Assembly: GCA_946616365.1 (NCBI GenBank)
Contig: CAMOIX010000019.1
Location: 1-38,607 of the forward strand
Length of the DNA: 38,607 nt
Reading direction: 5' to 3'
Source: AC2028 sp002373595
GTDB lineage: Bacteria; Bacillota; Clostridia; Lachnospirales; Lachnospiraceae
Shown: piece by piece, positions 1-8,650 of the stretch
Layout: every line of letters begins with the position of its first letter
How positions within the stretch are numbered: position 1 is the first letter of the stretch
Translations under genes and position numbers: made by a program
The notes under the pieces: model-generated
What the model saw: the letters and a program-made list of their open reading frames with translations, nothing else
The model's database searches: none
What the model was told of the DNA's origin: nothing

Positions 1-7
1 CAAAGAA

Positions 8-2173
8 CTATCTCCCCGTAAACCTTATCAGCATGTAAAGCACCGCTGCCGCCTGAGTCACCATGAATATCTCATACAGGAAGTGGCTGACCGAAGTCAG
101 CTTCGTGCCTTTATCCGCCTGTACTTTGAATGTCTTACTGCCGGACAGCATAACTAAAAGAAGCAGTATCACAGGGATATAATACCTGCCCCTTATCCCA
201 TAGAGGTCATAGTCGGTTAATGAAGCATGTCTTAAGATCGTGCCCGGCGTGAGTATCACGGGGATCAGCAGCGTAAGTACGATCACTGATCGATCCGTGC
301 CGGACAGTTCATACCCCTTGGATGCAAGTACGGAGATATAAGCTACGATGATCATCACGCAGATGAGAGCTCCCGGTATCACTGCTTCATCCCATCCAAG
401 TCTCGTGCCTATAGCGGATCCGATATAGTAGTCCATATTGTAGATATATGATGTCACTGCCTTGGTCAGGTACTCAAAAGGATGGCTGAAGACAAATCCT
501 GCGGAGAGTTTGCCTGCATCCGCTGCATGCATCTGGAAATTAGACCCTGCACTTGCCAGCGCTTTGGACACCGCCAGCGAGAGGAATCCTGCTGTGGGAA
601 CTCCGGCGTAAAGGATCCTCTGTCTCTTCTCGCCCCTGATAAAGAGCAGTATACATAGCGGCAGGAGTACCAGGAATGCACCTCCCTTTACAGTTCCGAG
701 AAGGATCGCATATATCGTAAGCTCTGCGTATCTCTTGATCCATTTTTTGGATCCGACGCCATCGCCCTTATCTTCACTGCCAAATGCAGCATTTAGCACC
801 GCTGCGATAAAGCACGTCGCAGATAATATCGTCATACCGTCATATGATATGCTGGCTGCCGAAAGTACCGACATCGGAAATGAACATACAAACGCAAATG
901 CCGGCTTGGCATAGGGCGACAGTCTTATCGCTCTTCTGCACATGAGTATATATGCTGCACACATCAGTATCCTTCCGAACATGAATATCCAGAACGAATT
1001 AAGTCCCAATAGTCTCGCCAGACTCATCCCGACAACTATGGGCAGATAGCTTACCACGGAGTAAGTCCCCATATGTCTGAATCCATCCATATACTCTCTC
1101 TGAGAGGGCACATAGTCTCCAATCTTAGTTCCGGCAACATGCAGAGCCTGCGACTGTCCAAGATAGTACCTCGTCTCAGGATACCAGAAAGGCTGATCTC
1201 CGTAAGCGACCGATATGAGATAAGCTCTGTCGGCATCGCTCATGGTATATCCTTCTCCGGTCGTCTTGCCCAGCATCATATTGGAATCGCGATAACACTG
1301 GATCACATGTGCCTCCGCGTCATTGGTTGAGAATGGCGGGAACAGGATGAGAAATACTGCCATCATCGGGATTGCGGCAAATGTAAAGAATGAAACCTCA
1401 TCCTTAAAGAATACTTCCTTTTTGAGGATCGCGATAAGTGTCCACATCAGGACAGAGCTCGTTGTGAATATGGGAATAAACGAAAGCGAAGTAAATCCGT
1501 ACTCGGGCTTTCTCAGCACGATCACATAGAATGCTCTCAGGATAAAGAGTATCACTGCGGACAGGGATGCCTTCCCGCAGACTTTTCCCAGCGACTTCGT
1601 CCCGCCGGAGCTTTTATAGATCAGATAACAAAACGCTGCGTAGATGCAGGCCGTAAGGAGCAGTATGATCGCATAGTATCTTCCTCCCGCTATAGAAACC
1701 TCCGTCTCCGCCTCAGATACAATAGCGCCCTCTTCCGTTATCGCGATCGCAAATGTCCCTTCTGCGATCGCGCTGCCGAACACCCTGACGCTCAAATTGT
1801 GATCATCCGAATACTTTACAGCGCCATCCGTCATGAACATTTGGTAAGCTGTATCTTTTATCTCACGCGCAGGCTTAACCCACGATCCGACCGTCCTGCC
1901 GTTATCGAGCAGTTCTACCTGTATCTCACCGTTATCGTCATTTGCATATGATGTGAACAGAATGGAAAGTGTGCGGACTTTGCCGCTTTTATACAGATCC
2001 GATTCTTCGAAGATAAGCGGATACTCCGCGGACTCTTCGGATACAACGACCATATCGTGAGCTTCTGCGCTTTCCGCATGAATGATCGCCCTTAATCCAA
2101 AGACACAGAAAATAAGCACAAAAAACACGATGCATAATGTCAGATATAGGATTTCTCTTCTTTTCTCTTTCAT
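8..2173 (-). CDS. DUF2142-family polytopic membrane protein
   Basis: A 721-residue protein with one N-terminal membrane segment (about residues 9-28), an extracytoplasmic beta-rich stretch to about residue 165, then roughly a dozen hydrophobic helices. The central part (charged loop with WYPETRYYLGQSQ, then the SYDGMT motif) looks like the DUF2142 family of large membrane proteins, often found with cell-surface polysaccharide or glycosyltransferase genes. No catalytic activity can be read from the sequence and the substrate is unknown. The start has a good ribosome binding site (GGAGAGATCA before ATG). The TAG stop lies at 8-10, so the gene is complete. It is divergent from the flavoprotein gene. 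A TATAAT-like box lies upstream on the minus strand, but no clear -35 was found. Confidence 0.75.
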   Translation of the reverse strand: MKEKRREILYLTLCIVFFVLIFCVFGLRAIIHAESAEAHDMVVVSEESAEYPLIFEESDLYKSGKVRTLSILFTSYANDDNGEIQVELLDNGRTVGSWVKPAREIKDTAYQMFMTDGAVKYSDDHNLSVRVFGSAIAEGTFAIAITEEGAIVSEAETEVSIAGGRYYAIILLLTACIYAAFCYLIYKSSGGTKSLGKVCGKASLSAVILFILRAFYVIVLRKPEYGFTSLSFIPIFTTSSVLMWTLIAILKKEVFFKDEVSFFTFAAIPMMAVFLILFPPFSTNDAEAHVIQCYRDSNMMLGKTTGEGYTMSDADRAYLISVAYGDQPFWYPETRYYLGQSQALHVAGTKIGDYVPSQREYMDGFRHMGTYSVVSYLPIVVGMSLARLLGLNSFWIFMFGRILMCAAYILMCRRAIRLSPYAKPAFAFVCSFPMSVLSAASISYDGMTILSATCFIAAVLNAAFGSEDKGDGVGSKKWIKRYAELTIYAILLGTVKGGAFLVLLPLCILLFIRGEKRQRILYAGVPTAGFLSLAVSKALASAGSNFQMHAADAGKLSAGFVFSHPFEYLTKAVTSYIYNMDYYIGSAIGTRLGWDEAVIPGALICVMIIVAYISVLASKGYELSGTDRSVIVLTLLIPVILTPGTILRHASLTDYDLYGIRGRYYIPVILLLLVMLSGSKTFKVQADKGTKLTSVSHFLYEIFMVTQAAAVLYMLIRFTGR

Positions 2174-2311
2174 TGATCTCTCCGCGCCCTTAACTGTATA
2201 TTATACATTATCGAAGTTCTAAAATATATATAAATTCAAGGTTTTTCCTTTACAAAGCCCGTTTTTTTATGATATTTTCGAAAGGCAGCGAGTGCTAACG
2301 GAGAAGAGAAT
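2174..2311. promoter_or_regulatory. Divergent promoter region between DUF2142 gene and flavoprotein gene
   Basis: AT-rich 138-bp spacer between two divergent genes. On the minus strand a TATAAT box lies about 30 bases before the DUF2142 start. On the plus strand TTTACA with a TATTTT box 18 bases on could serve the flavoprotein. Neither has two consensus elements, so these are weak calls. Confidence 0.35.
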
Positions 2312-3205
2312 ATGAGTGAACGATTTGATATCGCGATAATCGGCACCGGTCCCGCAGGTCTCGAAGCCGCCATAACGGCCTCAGTCAGAGGTAAGAAGGT
2401 CCTCCTTTTGGGGGAAGCTGATCTATCGTCCAAATTATCCAAAGCGCACGAGATAAATAATTATCTTGGTTTCCCCCACATTTCGGGCGCCGACCTCGCA
2501 AATAGATTTTCCGAGCATCTAAAGTCACTTAACTTAAGTATCACCCCCGATCGTATCGCAGCCGTTTATCCCATGGGAGACTATTATGCACTCCAGGGTA
2601 AACAGGAAAACTACGAGACGACCTGTATCATACTGGCCACCGGCATGATAGCGGAAAAGCCTCTCCCCGGAGAGCTTGAGAATCTCGGCAGAGGAGTCAG
2701 CTACTGCGCGACATGCGACGCGGCTTTCTACAGAGGCAAGACAGCGATCATAGCAGCATACACTCCGTCCGAGGAGGATGAAGCCATATTCCTCGCAGAG
2801 GTTGCAGACAAGGTCACTTATCTCCCTGTATATGAAAGCAGAGAATCTCTGAGCAGACTTAAAAGCAACGAAAAGATCGAAGTCATAGAAAATGAAAAGC
2901 CCATATCTCTTTCAAGGGCTGACAATAAAACCACCGTAACATGTGCATCCGGAGCATCTGTTACCGCCGACGGTGCCTTCATACTGAGAGACTCCATCGC
3001 ACCGGGAACACTCCTTGGCGGACTCGAGACCGATGGTCCTCATATCAAATGCGACCGCACGATGTCGACCAATCTTCCCGGAGTTTTCGCCTGCGGAGAT
3101 GTAACGGGACTCCCATATCAGTACATCAAAGCCGCCGGAGAAGGCAATGTCGCTGCTCTGTCAGCGGTCCGGTACCTGGCTTCATCAGCCTCCAAAAGTA
3201 AATAA
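2312..3205 (+). CDS. Thioredoxin-reductase-like flavoprotein without NADPH motif (FFTR-like)
   Basis: A 297-residue flavoprotein of the thioredoxin reductase family. Visible motifs: the FAD-binding GTGPAGLEAA near residue 10, the redox-active CATC followed by DAAFY near residue 130, and the second FAD motif GVFACGDVTG near residue 260. The NADPH-binding Rossmann motif expected just after CATC (GGGDSAxEEA in normal TrxB) is replaced by AAYTPSEEDEA, and no HRRxxxR basic patch follows. Loss of both is the hallmark of ferredoxin-dependent flavin thioredoxin reductases (FFTR, known from Clostridium) and related pyridine-nucleotide-independent enzymes. I infer that it reduces a thioredoxin with electrons from ferredoxin or another non-NADPH donor. 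No thioredoxin gene is adjacent. The start follows GGAGAAGAGAAT. Confidence 0.8.
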   Translation: MSERFDIAIIGTGPAGLEAAITASVRGKKVLLLGEADLSSKLSKAHEINNYLGFPHISGADLANRFSEHLKSLNLSITPDRIAAVYPMGDYYALQGKQENYETTCIILATGMIAEKPLPGELENLGRGVSYCATCDAAFYRGKTAIIAAYTPSEEDEAIFLAEVADKVTYLPVYESRESLSRLKSNEKIEVIENEKPISLSRADNKTTVTCASGASVTADGAFILRDSIAPGTLLGGLETDGPHIKCDRTMSTNLPGVFACGDVTGLPYQYIKAAGEGNVAALSAVRYLASSASKSK

Positions 3206-3230
3206 CCGAATTAGCATAATTCTCTCTTAA

Positions 3231-3269
3231 AGAAACGCCGTCACATGATATCAGTGTGACGGCGTTTCT
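3231..3269. terminator. Bidirectional rho-independent terminator
   Basis: A perfect 15-bp stem (3231-3245 with 3255-3269) and a 9-base loop lie between the convergent flavoprotein gene and ABC operon. A short T-rich stretch follows on the plus strand. The position and symmetry suggest that it ends both transcripts. Confidence 0.85.
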
Positions 3270-3302
3270 GATTCTTTACTTATATGGACTGATCCTTCTA
3301 TA

Positions 3303-4103
3303 TCACTCCGAGAGAAGTATCCTGTCGTTATCGAGATCCTTTCCCGCTCCCTCTTTAAATCTCGCGAGGAGATCATTGACAGTAAGATTCTTTCTCTCTT
3401 CTCCCTTTACATCGGCTACGATATTTCCCTCCGACATAAGGAGAGTACGGTTGCCTATCTCAAGTGCCTGTCTCATATTATGGGTGATCATAAGGCAGGT
3501 GATATGATTCTCATCCACTATCCTTCTCGTGAGCTCTATGACCTTGTCCGCGGTTCCGGGATCGAGAGCTGCGGTATGCTCATCAAGGAGCAGTATCTTA
3601 GGCGTTACCATGGTAGACATGAGAAGGGTGAGCGCCTGTCTCTGTCCGCCTGACAATAATCCCACGGTATCCTTCATCCTATCCTCAAGTCCCATTCCGA
3701 GAAGTGCCAGCTTCTCTCTGAAAAAGTCCTTGTCCCTCTTTGATACTCTCGAGAGAGGTGAAGTGCCCTCCGATGAACGAAGGTATGCGAGCGCGAGGTT
3801 TTCCTCTATCGTCATGGAAGGTGCGGTTCCCTTAAGGGGATCCTGGAACATCCTCCCTATAACGCGGCTCCTCTTATGCTCCTCGAGGAATGTGATATCC
3901 TGGCCTCCCAGGATGATCTTTCCCTCATCCACGATAAAACTTCCGGCTATCGCATTAAAGAGCGTCGACTTGCCTGCGCCGTTCGATCCGATGATCGTTA
4001 TGAAATCCGCATCGTCCACAGTTAATGAGAGATGGCTGACCGCCGTCTTTTCATTGACCGTTCCGGGATTGAAAGTCTTGGAAATGTCTCTTATCTCAAG
4101 CAT
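3303..4103 (-). CDS. ABC transporter ATP-binding protein (TrpXYZ-like importer)
   Basis: A 266-residue ABC ATPase. Walker A is GSNGAGKST (residues 39-47), the signature is LLSGGQRQALT and Walker B is ILLLDEHTAALDP. A His replaces the usual Pro after the Walker B glutamate; from memory this also occurs in other ATPases of this importer type. It powers uptake through the permease encoded just upstream in the operon, whose last 8 bases it overlaps. Together with the SBP gene it forms the three-gene layout of TrpXYZ-type importers (tryptophan in streptococci). The substrate here is not proven. The ORF ends before the 3231-3269 terminator. Confidence 0.9.
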   Translation of the reverse strand: MLEIRDISKTFNPGTVNEKTAVSHLSLTVDDADFITIIGSNGAGKSTLFNAIAGSFIVDEGKIILGGQDITFLEEHKRSRVIGRMFQDPLKGTAPSMTIEENLALAYLRSSEGTSPLSRVSKRDKDFFREKLALLGMGLEDRMKDTVGLLSGGQRQALTLLMSTMVTPKILLLDEHTAALDPGTADKVIELTRRIVDENHITCLMITHNMRQALEIGNRTLLMSEGNIVADVKGEERKNLTVNDLLARFKEGAGKDLDNDRILLSE

Positions 4104-4998
4104 TCTTTCTCTTCCTCCTCCTGAAAGCAGCCGAGGACTTGATCGTCGGGAATGCTATCGCAAGTGCAACCACTATTGCCGTGATGAGTTTAAGGCCCTG
4201 CACGGGTACTATACCGGTATAGAGAACGACAGCGTAGATCACACGATATATTATCGATCCGATGATCGCCGCTATGACACCCTTTACTACGGTCCTTCTG
4301 CCCAGCACCGTCTCACCTATGATGAGACATGCGAGACCAATTACGACTATGCCGGTTCCTCCGTTGATATCAACGGTATTCTGGTACTGTCCAACCATAG
4401 CTCCGGAGAGCGCAGTTAATGCATTTGCAACACACAGTCCGACAGTTATGGTAAATACCGGATTGACGCTGGATGCACGGACCATGTCTATATTGTCACC
4501 CGTTGCTCTGATGGAGAGTCCAAGACGCGTATTTAAGAACCATACAAGGAGTATCGCAGGGATGACTACACTCACTCCTGCAAGGATCGTTGCATAACTC
4601 TGCCCGCCAAATCCCGTGGATTTAAGCATGGAGAAAAGCGTTGCAACTTTCAGAAGGCTGACATTTGCCTTCCATCCCATGACCATGAGATTGATCGTAT
4701 ATAATCCTGTATTGGTGATGATACCTGCGAGTATGGAGGGGACTCCAAGTCTCGTCTGAAGAAATGCCGTGACATATCCCGCACATACTCCCGCTATCAT
4801 CGCAAGGAAGACCCCTAATATGGGATGTCCCGCTACAGTACAAACGACCGATACGGCTGCTCCCAGAACGAAGCAGCCGTCGGTTGTAAGATCCGCTATA
4901 TCAAGCACTCTGTAGCTTAAGAAGAGCGCCATCGGCACGGGAGCATAAAGAAGACCAAGCTCCAGAGCCGTTTTTAAAATGCTGAGAACTACGGACAA
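4096..4998 (-). CDS. ABC transporter permease (TrpY-like)
   Basis: A 300-residue membrane protein with about eight hydrophobic helices and a basic C-terminus (RRRKRKNA). It resembles the permeases partnered with ABC_sub_bind-type lipoproteins (branched-chain-permease-like fold). It starts with TTG at 4996-4998, preceded by GAGG eight bases upstream and only 3 bases after the SBP stop, so translation is probably coupled. It overlaps the ATPase gene downstream. It would form the membrane channel of the importer. Confidence 0.88.
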   Translation of the reverse strand: MSVVLSILKTALELGLLYAPVPMALFLSYRVLDIADLTTDGCFVLGAAVSVVCTVAGHPILGVFLAMIAGVCAGYVTAFLQTRLGVPSILAGIITNTGLYTINLMVMGWKANVSLLKVATLFSMLKSTGFGGQSYATILAGVSVVIPAILLVWFLNTRLGLSIRATGDNIDMVRASSVNPVFTITVGLCVANALTALSGAMVGQYQNTVDINGGTGIVVIGLACLIIGETVLGRRTVVKGVIAAIIGSIIYRVIYAVVLYTGIVPVQGLKLITAIVVALAIAFPTIKSSAAFRRRKRKNA

Positions 4999-5001
4999 GT
5001 A

Positions 5002-5988
5002 TTATTCCTCCGTGGTAGTAACCTCTACGATCTCACCCATTCCGTTGAACTTGGAGATATCTGCGCCGATCTTTGCGGCAGTCTCGGTATTGACGGTGAT
5101 GATTCCGCCGTCCATGAGGTAGTAATCCTCCATACCTTCCATGCCTTCTCTTGCAGCCTTAAACGCAAGGTCAGCGGTCTTCTTGCCAAGCTCGGTGTAG
5201 TTGACACCGCAGGTAGCGAATGCGCCGTTCCTTACAAAGGAATCTGCACCGGCATAGTGAGGGATGCCTGCATCTGCAAAGGTCTCATATATAGCAAGCT
5301 CTGCTGCCATGATGACATTGTCGGTCGGGGTAAATACAGCATCGACCTCGGAATCAACAAAGAGTGCCGCTGACATAACTGCTTCTTCATTGTTATTTGC
5401 GAAGTAAGCAACAGTCTCTATGTTCTTGTCGGCAAGATATGCCTTAGCCTCCTCAATGGGAGTCTGGGAGTTTACCTCAGAAGTCGAATAGAGAAGTCCG
5501 ACTTTCTTGATATCAGGATTCTGGGTGAACATCATATCCATGATGAAATTGGTATTAAGTCCGTCGCTGGTACCGGTTACATACTCAAATCCGGTAAGAT
5601 CAGCTGCCTTGGGATCTGATACAGCCGCAAAGATTACGGGAGTCTTGGAATCCTGTGCGCTTCCCGCTGCAACCTGAGCTGCCATGGTAGCGATGGGCAC
5701 GATAGCATCGACCTTCTGCGCGATAGCCTGGTCGCAGATCTGCTTGATAGTGCTCTGATCGTTCTGTCCGGAATATACGGTCACCTTGACCTCTACACCG
5801 TTCTGAGTTCCGAGCTCATTAAGCTGGGCCTCGATAGCACTGGCGATCTCATCAAGTGAAGCATGATCGAGCTGCTTTACTATCGCAATGTTTAAGGTTT
5901 TATTTCCGGCCTGTCCACAGCTGCAAAGTCCTACTGTCATTACCGCGGCAAGACAAACTGCCATTGCCTTCTTGAATAATTTTTTCAT
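5002..5988 (-). CDS. ABC transporter substrate-binding lipoprotein (TrpX-like)
   Basis: A 328-residue lipoprotein. The signal peptide has a lipobox ending in Cys24 (LCSC), followed by a two-lobed periplasmic-binding fold of the ABC_sub_bind family (PF04392), as in TrpX. It would capture the ligand outside the membrane and pass it to the permease and ATPase encoded downstream. The ligand is unknown: family members bind tryptophan or other small molecules. There is no T-box upstream, since the leader is only about 35 bases, which weakens a simple tryptophan-regulon reading. The start has GAGG before AAAT-ATG, just after a small G/C-rich hairpin (6000-6012). Confidence 0.88.
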   Translation of the reverse strand: MKKLFKKAMAVCLAAVMTVGLCSCGQAGNKTLNIAIVKQLDHASLDEIASAIEAQLNELGTQNGVEVKVTVYSGQNDQSTIKQICDQAIAQKVDAIVPIATMAAQVAAGSAQDSKTPVIFAAVSDPKAADLTGFEYVTGTSDGLNTNFIMDMMFTQNPDIKKVGLLYSTSEVNSQTPIEEAKAYLADKNIETVAYFANNNEEAVMSAALFVDSEVDAVFTPTDNVIMAAELAIYETFADAGIPHYAGADSFVRNGAFATCGVNYTELGKKTADLAFKAAREGMEGMEDYYLMDGGIITVNTETAAKIGADISKFNGMGEIVEVTTTEE

Positions 5989-6030
5989 ATTTCCTCCCCG
6001 GGGCGTCGCCCCAAATCACAAAACATAACT

Positions 6031-6060
6031 ATTTTATTTATGTACGGCCCCGTATGTCAA
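6031..6060 (-). promoter_or_regulatory. Promoter of the ABC importer operon with palindromic spacer
   Basis: On the minus strand TTGACA (6055-6060) is 18 bases from TAAAAT (6031-6036). The spacer contains the inverted repeat TACGG-GG-CCGTA (6043-6054), placed where a repressor could sit between the two boxes. A second hairpin (GGGGC-GAC-GCCCC, 6000-6012) lies directly before the ribosome binding site. Confidence 0.65.
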
Positions 6061-6077
6061 GTGAGATATTTGCCTAT

Positions 6078-7265
6078 TCACCCCTTGGCCGCCCTGTATG
6101 CAAGGATAAGTCTGACCACCCTGCTGTAGCTTATCTTGCCGTCGGATACGCCGTTTGCCTTCAGATTCCCGTCTATAAAGGCATCAGCGGCTTCACTGAC
6201 CGTCTCCGTCGGGATCACGGCTTCCTCCTCTATCCTGTCCCAGTCCTCGCTGAGAACAAAGACATCATCCTGTGTGATCCTGGGATCCGGTTCCTCGAGA
6301 CCTATACTCTCTATGATGGCGATATACTTATCGGGATCGGCATCTATCTGCTTATTGATATCCGCAGCGATATAACCAAGCACACTGAGGTCCCCACTGT
6401 ATCTGAACACATCATCATCCGACTGTACGCAGGCGAGGTATCCGAGGAAATTGGCCTCATCCTCAAATATATATCCTCTCAGATGGCTGAGCTCATGGCA
6501 CATGGTCGACGGAAGATTCATTATATATGCTACATTATTGTAATTGGCCTCGAGGGAAAAAGGAAAATAATACCCCAGCATATACTGCTGACACATGAAG
6601 TCCGATGAAAGCAGCGCCTTCGGTCTGGAATAATACCCCTTAAGTCTCGGGAACTCCTTCTCGAGATCATGCACCGCTTCAACAGCCTTATCCTGCATGT
6701 CACAGGCAGTGCCGTCATGAAGCACGGAACCCGAGTAGATGATCCGGCCTCTCTCATCTCTCTCCATGATATCGCAGAGCTCATTGCACTCTCTTACCAT
6801 ATCGTTGTACAGATATATAAGATTCTCGAAGCTGTCATACTCTGCGCCCGAGTCTGTCTGCTCGCATTTGCTGACGGCTTTCTCTATCAGGTCATTGCCG
6901 AACGGTGATGCCTGGTACAGTATGAAGCAGTTAAGCGTCATAAGCCAAGCTACAAATATCAGCTCGTTTCCCAGAAATCTCCAAAATCCTCTAAAGGGAA
7001 ACCTCTTCCTTCCCTTTGCAAACCATGCGATGAGTGCGACCACAAGCAGCAGCGCCGCAAGGCCCATCAGACAGCCCTGTGCACCGAGAAGCCACTCTCC
7101 CACAGAGAAAGGAAAAAGGCCCGTAACTCTTCCGTACGAGCCCACCCAAAGCGGAAATATCTTATTCACATAGAAGTCACTGAAGGGGCGGGATAATCTT
7201 GCGATCAGATTAAGTAAGAGCACTCCCGCGATCAGTGCGGTATATATTACCTTCTTTTTCATCAT
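6078..7265 (-). CDS. DUF3810 membrane protein with metallopeptidase-like HELSH motif
   Basis: A 395-residue protein with two or three N-terminal membrane segments (residues 5-22, about 60-85 and about 95-120) and a large outer domain. It carries the zinc-protease-type motif HELSH followed by RGYIFEDEANFLGYLAC, the arrangement seen in DUF3810 proteins. HExxH plus a downstream Glu suggests a zincin-type peptidase, but activity is not shown for the family as far as I know. Its ATG overlaps the stop of the DUF3048 gene (ATGATG over TGA), so the two are translationally coupled and probably act in the same envelope process. Confidence 0.85.
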   Translation of the reverse strand: MMKKKVIYTALIAGVLLLNLIARLSRPFSDFYVNKIFPLWVGSYGRVTGLFPFSVGEWLLGAQGCLMGLAALLLVVALIAWFAKGRKRFPFRGFWRFLGNELIFVAWLMTLNCFILYQASPFGNDLIEKAVSKCEQTDSGAEYDSFENLIYLYNDMVRECNELCDIMERDERGRIIYSGSVLHDGTACDMQDKAVEAVHDLEKEFPRLKGYYSRPKALLSSDFMCQQYMLGYYFPFSLEANYNNVAYIMNLPSTMCHELSHLRGYIFEDEANFLGYLACVQSDDDVFRYSGDLSVLGYIAADINKQIDADPDKYIAIIESIGLEEPDPRITQDDVFVLSEDWDRIEEEAVIPTETVSEAADAFIDGNLKANGVSDGKISYSRVVRLILAYRAAKG

Positions 7266-8479
7266 TCGTATTCGAGGAGATTCTTGTGAGCATCCCAGAG
7301 GAGGCAGATCCAGGTCTTTCCCTGATTCAAGACTATCTCCTCACCGTCCTCGTCGTAATAGTACACGGGATCGTATCTGTCGAAGCCCTTGGACCAGCTT
7401 GCCTTTATCATCTTGCCCTCGGTAAATACATACGCCTCGTTGGCAGGGCTGGTGGAGTATACATCGAATACGAGATATCCGTTATCATCAAGGAAATGTC
7501 CGGATACTATCTGCACGATGACATTCTTCACTGCAACCGGCTCGTCATTCATCTCGTCGGTCATCTCGGTTGCTTCGCCGTCCTTGATAAAATTGTATCT
7601 GTGATAGAGTCCGTCCTCTTCGTTGTACTCAAAGTAGGGAGTGAGATGTCCGTATCCGGAATTATTGTCACCGTGACCTCCGAGCCTTATGATCTTGGCA
7701 TCCGGGTTGTCATCATATGTAACGGGCTTTCCGTCCTTGGCGAAGAGGAAGTCCTGCTTGAAATTCTCACTGTACTCTGTGCGATATCCGAGTTCCTTGA
7801 CAGCCTGCTCATAGCTCTCTCTGCCGCTGACCATCATAGCTCCGGTATACTCTGTGGAGTATCCGTCCTGCTGACGCTCCTTGGATCTGAAGAATGCATT
7901 GTCCCAAGGTCTTTCGACTCCCTCAACGGCTGCACTTACATTGTCGATATCGTCACTGTTGATAAGCGATCCTACATAAGCAACCGAGAGTCCCCAGTGG
8001 CATAGTATGCTGTCGTAGGGCATGGAATCTACCGCAAAATAGTGTCTTACGCTTCTGACGGGGCAGAAGTAATCTACATCATCATAATCCTCCACTATGG
8101 CAAGGAGTCTCGTATTGAGTCCACCCTCCATGGGAGCTTCTATTATAACTGAAGCCTTGGATACACCTCTCTGAGGAAATGCCGGCTTATTGTTTGCGAT
8201 CGTGATGGCAAGGGGTCTGCGGTTTGCTACCTTCTCATCCTTCCACTCTCCGGTAAGTTTACTTCTGGCCTGACCGGGGTGGTTTGCAGCATCATCGTCT
8301 CCGCTTCCTGATCCGCCGTTTCCGCCGTTGTCCCCACCGTCATCCACAGTCGACTGACCCTGACCGTCTCCGTTTCCGCTGTCGGGATCTTTCCGCCCGC
8401 ATCCCGACAATACACTGACGGAAAGCATTGTGAGCACAAGTATAAGAGATATCTTTTTGCTTATCTTATTAATCTTCAT
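7262..8479 (-). CDS. DUF3048 (YerB-like) lipoprotein
   Basis: A 405-residue lipoprotein: signal peptide with LSGC lipobox (Cys27), a Gly/Asp/Ser-rich linker to about residue 70, then a DUF3048 core like Bacillus YerB (RRPLAITIANNKPAFPQRG, and FCPVRSVRHYFAVDS further on). The biochemical role of the family is unknown; it is anchored on the outer face of the membrane. No terminator or clear promoter lies between tRNA-Leu and this start, so read-through from the tRNA promoter is possible. The ribosome binding site is weak (GAAGTGCT before ATG). It is coupled to the DUF3810 gene downstream. Confidence 0.88.
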   Translation of the reverse strand: MKINKISKKISLILVLTMLSVSVLSGCGRKDPDSGNGDGQGQSTVDDGGDNGGNGGSGSGDDDAANHPGQARSKLTGEWKDEKVANRRPLAITIANNKPAFPQRGVSKASVIIEAPMEGGLNTRLLAIVEDYDDVDYFCPVRSVRHYFAVDSMPYDSILCHWGLSVAYVGSLINSDDIDNVSAAVEGVERPWDNAFFRSKERQQDGYSTEYTGAMMVSGRESYEQAVKELGYRTEYSENFKQDFLFAKDGKPVTYDDNPDAKIIRLGGHGDNNSGYGHLTPYFEYNEEDGLYHRYNFIKDGEATEMTDEMNDEPVAVKNVIVQIVSGHFLDDNGYLVFDVYSTSPANEAYVFTEGKMIKASWSKGFDRYDPVYYYDEDGEEIVLNQGKTWICLLWDAHKNLLEYE

Positions 8480-8526
8480 AGCACTTCATCTATCCTTATG
8501 ATGCATATTTTCAAACAATAAAACAT

Positions 8527-8610
8527 TGCGGGTAGCCGGACTTGAACCGGCACGGTGTCGCCACCGAGGGATTTTAAGTCCCTTGCGTCTACCTATTCCG
8601 CCATACCCGC
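8527..8610 (-). tRNA. tRNA-Leu (UAA)
   Basis: An 84-base class II tRNA on the minus strand. The acceptor GCGGGTA pairs with TACCCGC, the anticodon loop is CTTAAAA (anticodon UAA), there is a long variable arm, and the T-arm carries GGTTCAAGTCC. The discriminator is A; CCA is not encoded. Confidence 0.95.
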
Positions 8611-8621
8611 AAAGCCAAATA

Positions 8622-8650
8622 ACTGTATCACAGCGGCCTGAAAAAATCAA
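8622..8650 (-). promoter_or_regulatory. Putative tRNA-Leu promoter overlapping the amylase stop codon
   Basis: TTGATT (8645-8650), 17 bases, then TACAGT (8622-8627), ending 11 bases before the tRNA 5' end. The -35 box overlaps the TGA of the GH13 gene, so there is no room for a terminator between the two. Confidence 0.45.

Noticed and set aside
3529..4419. Plus-strand open frame of 296 residues across the ABC ATPase and permease
   Set aside because: Antisense to two genes with intact motifs; the composition is Ser/Arg-rich, as expected of a shadow frame.
7235..8005. Plus-strand open frame of 256 residues across the DUF3810/DUF3048 junction
   Set aside because: Antisense shadow without recognisable domains.
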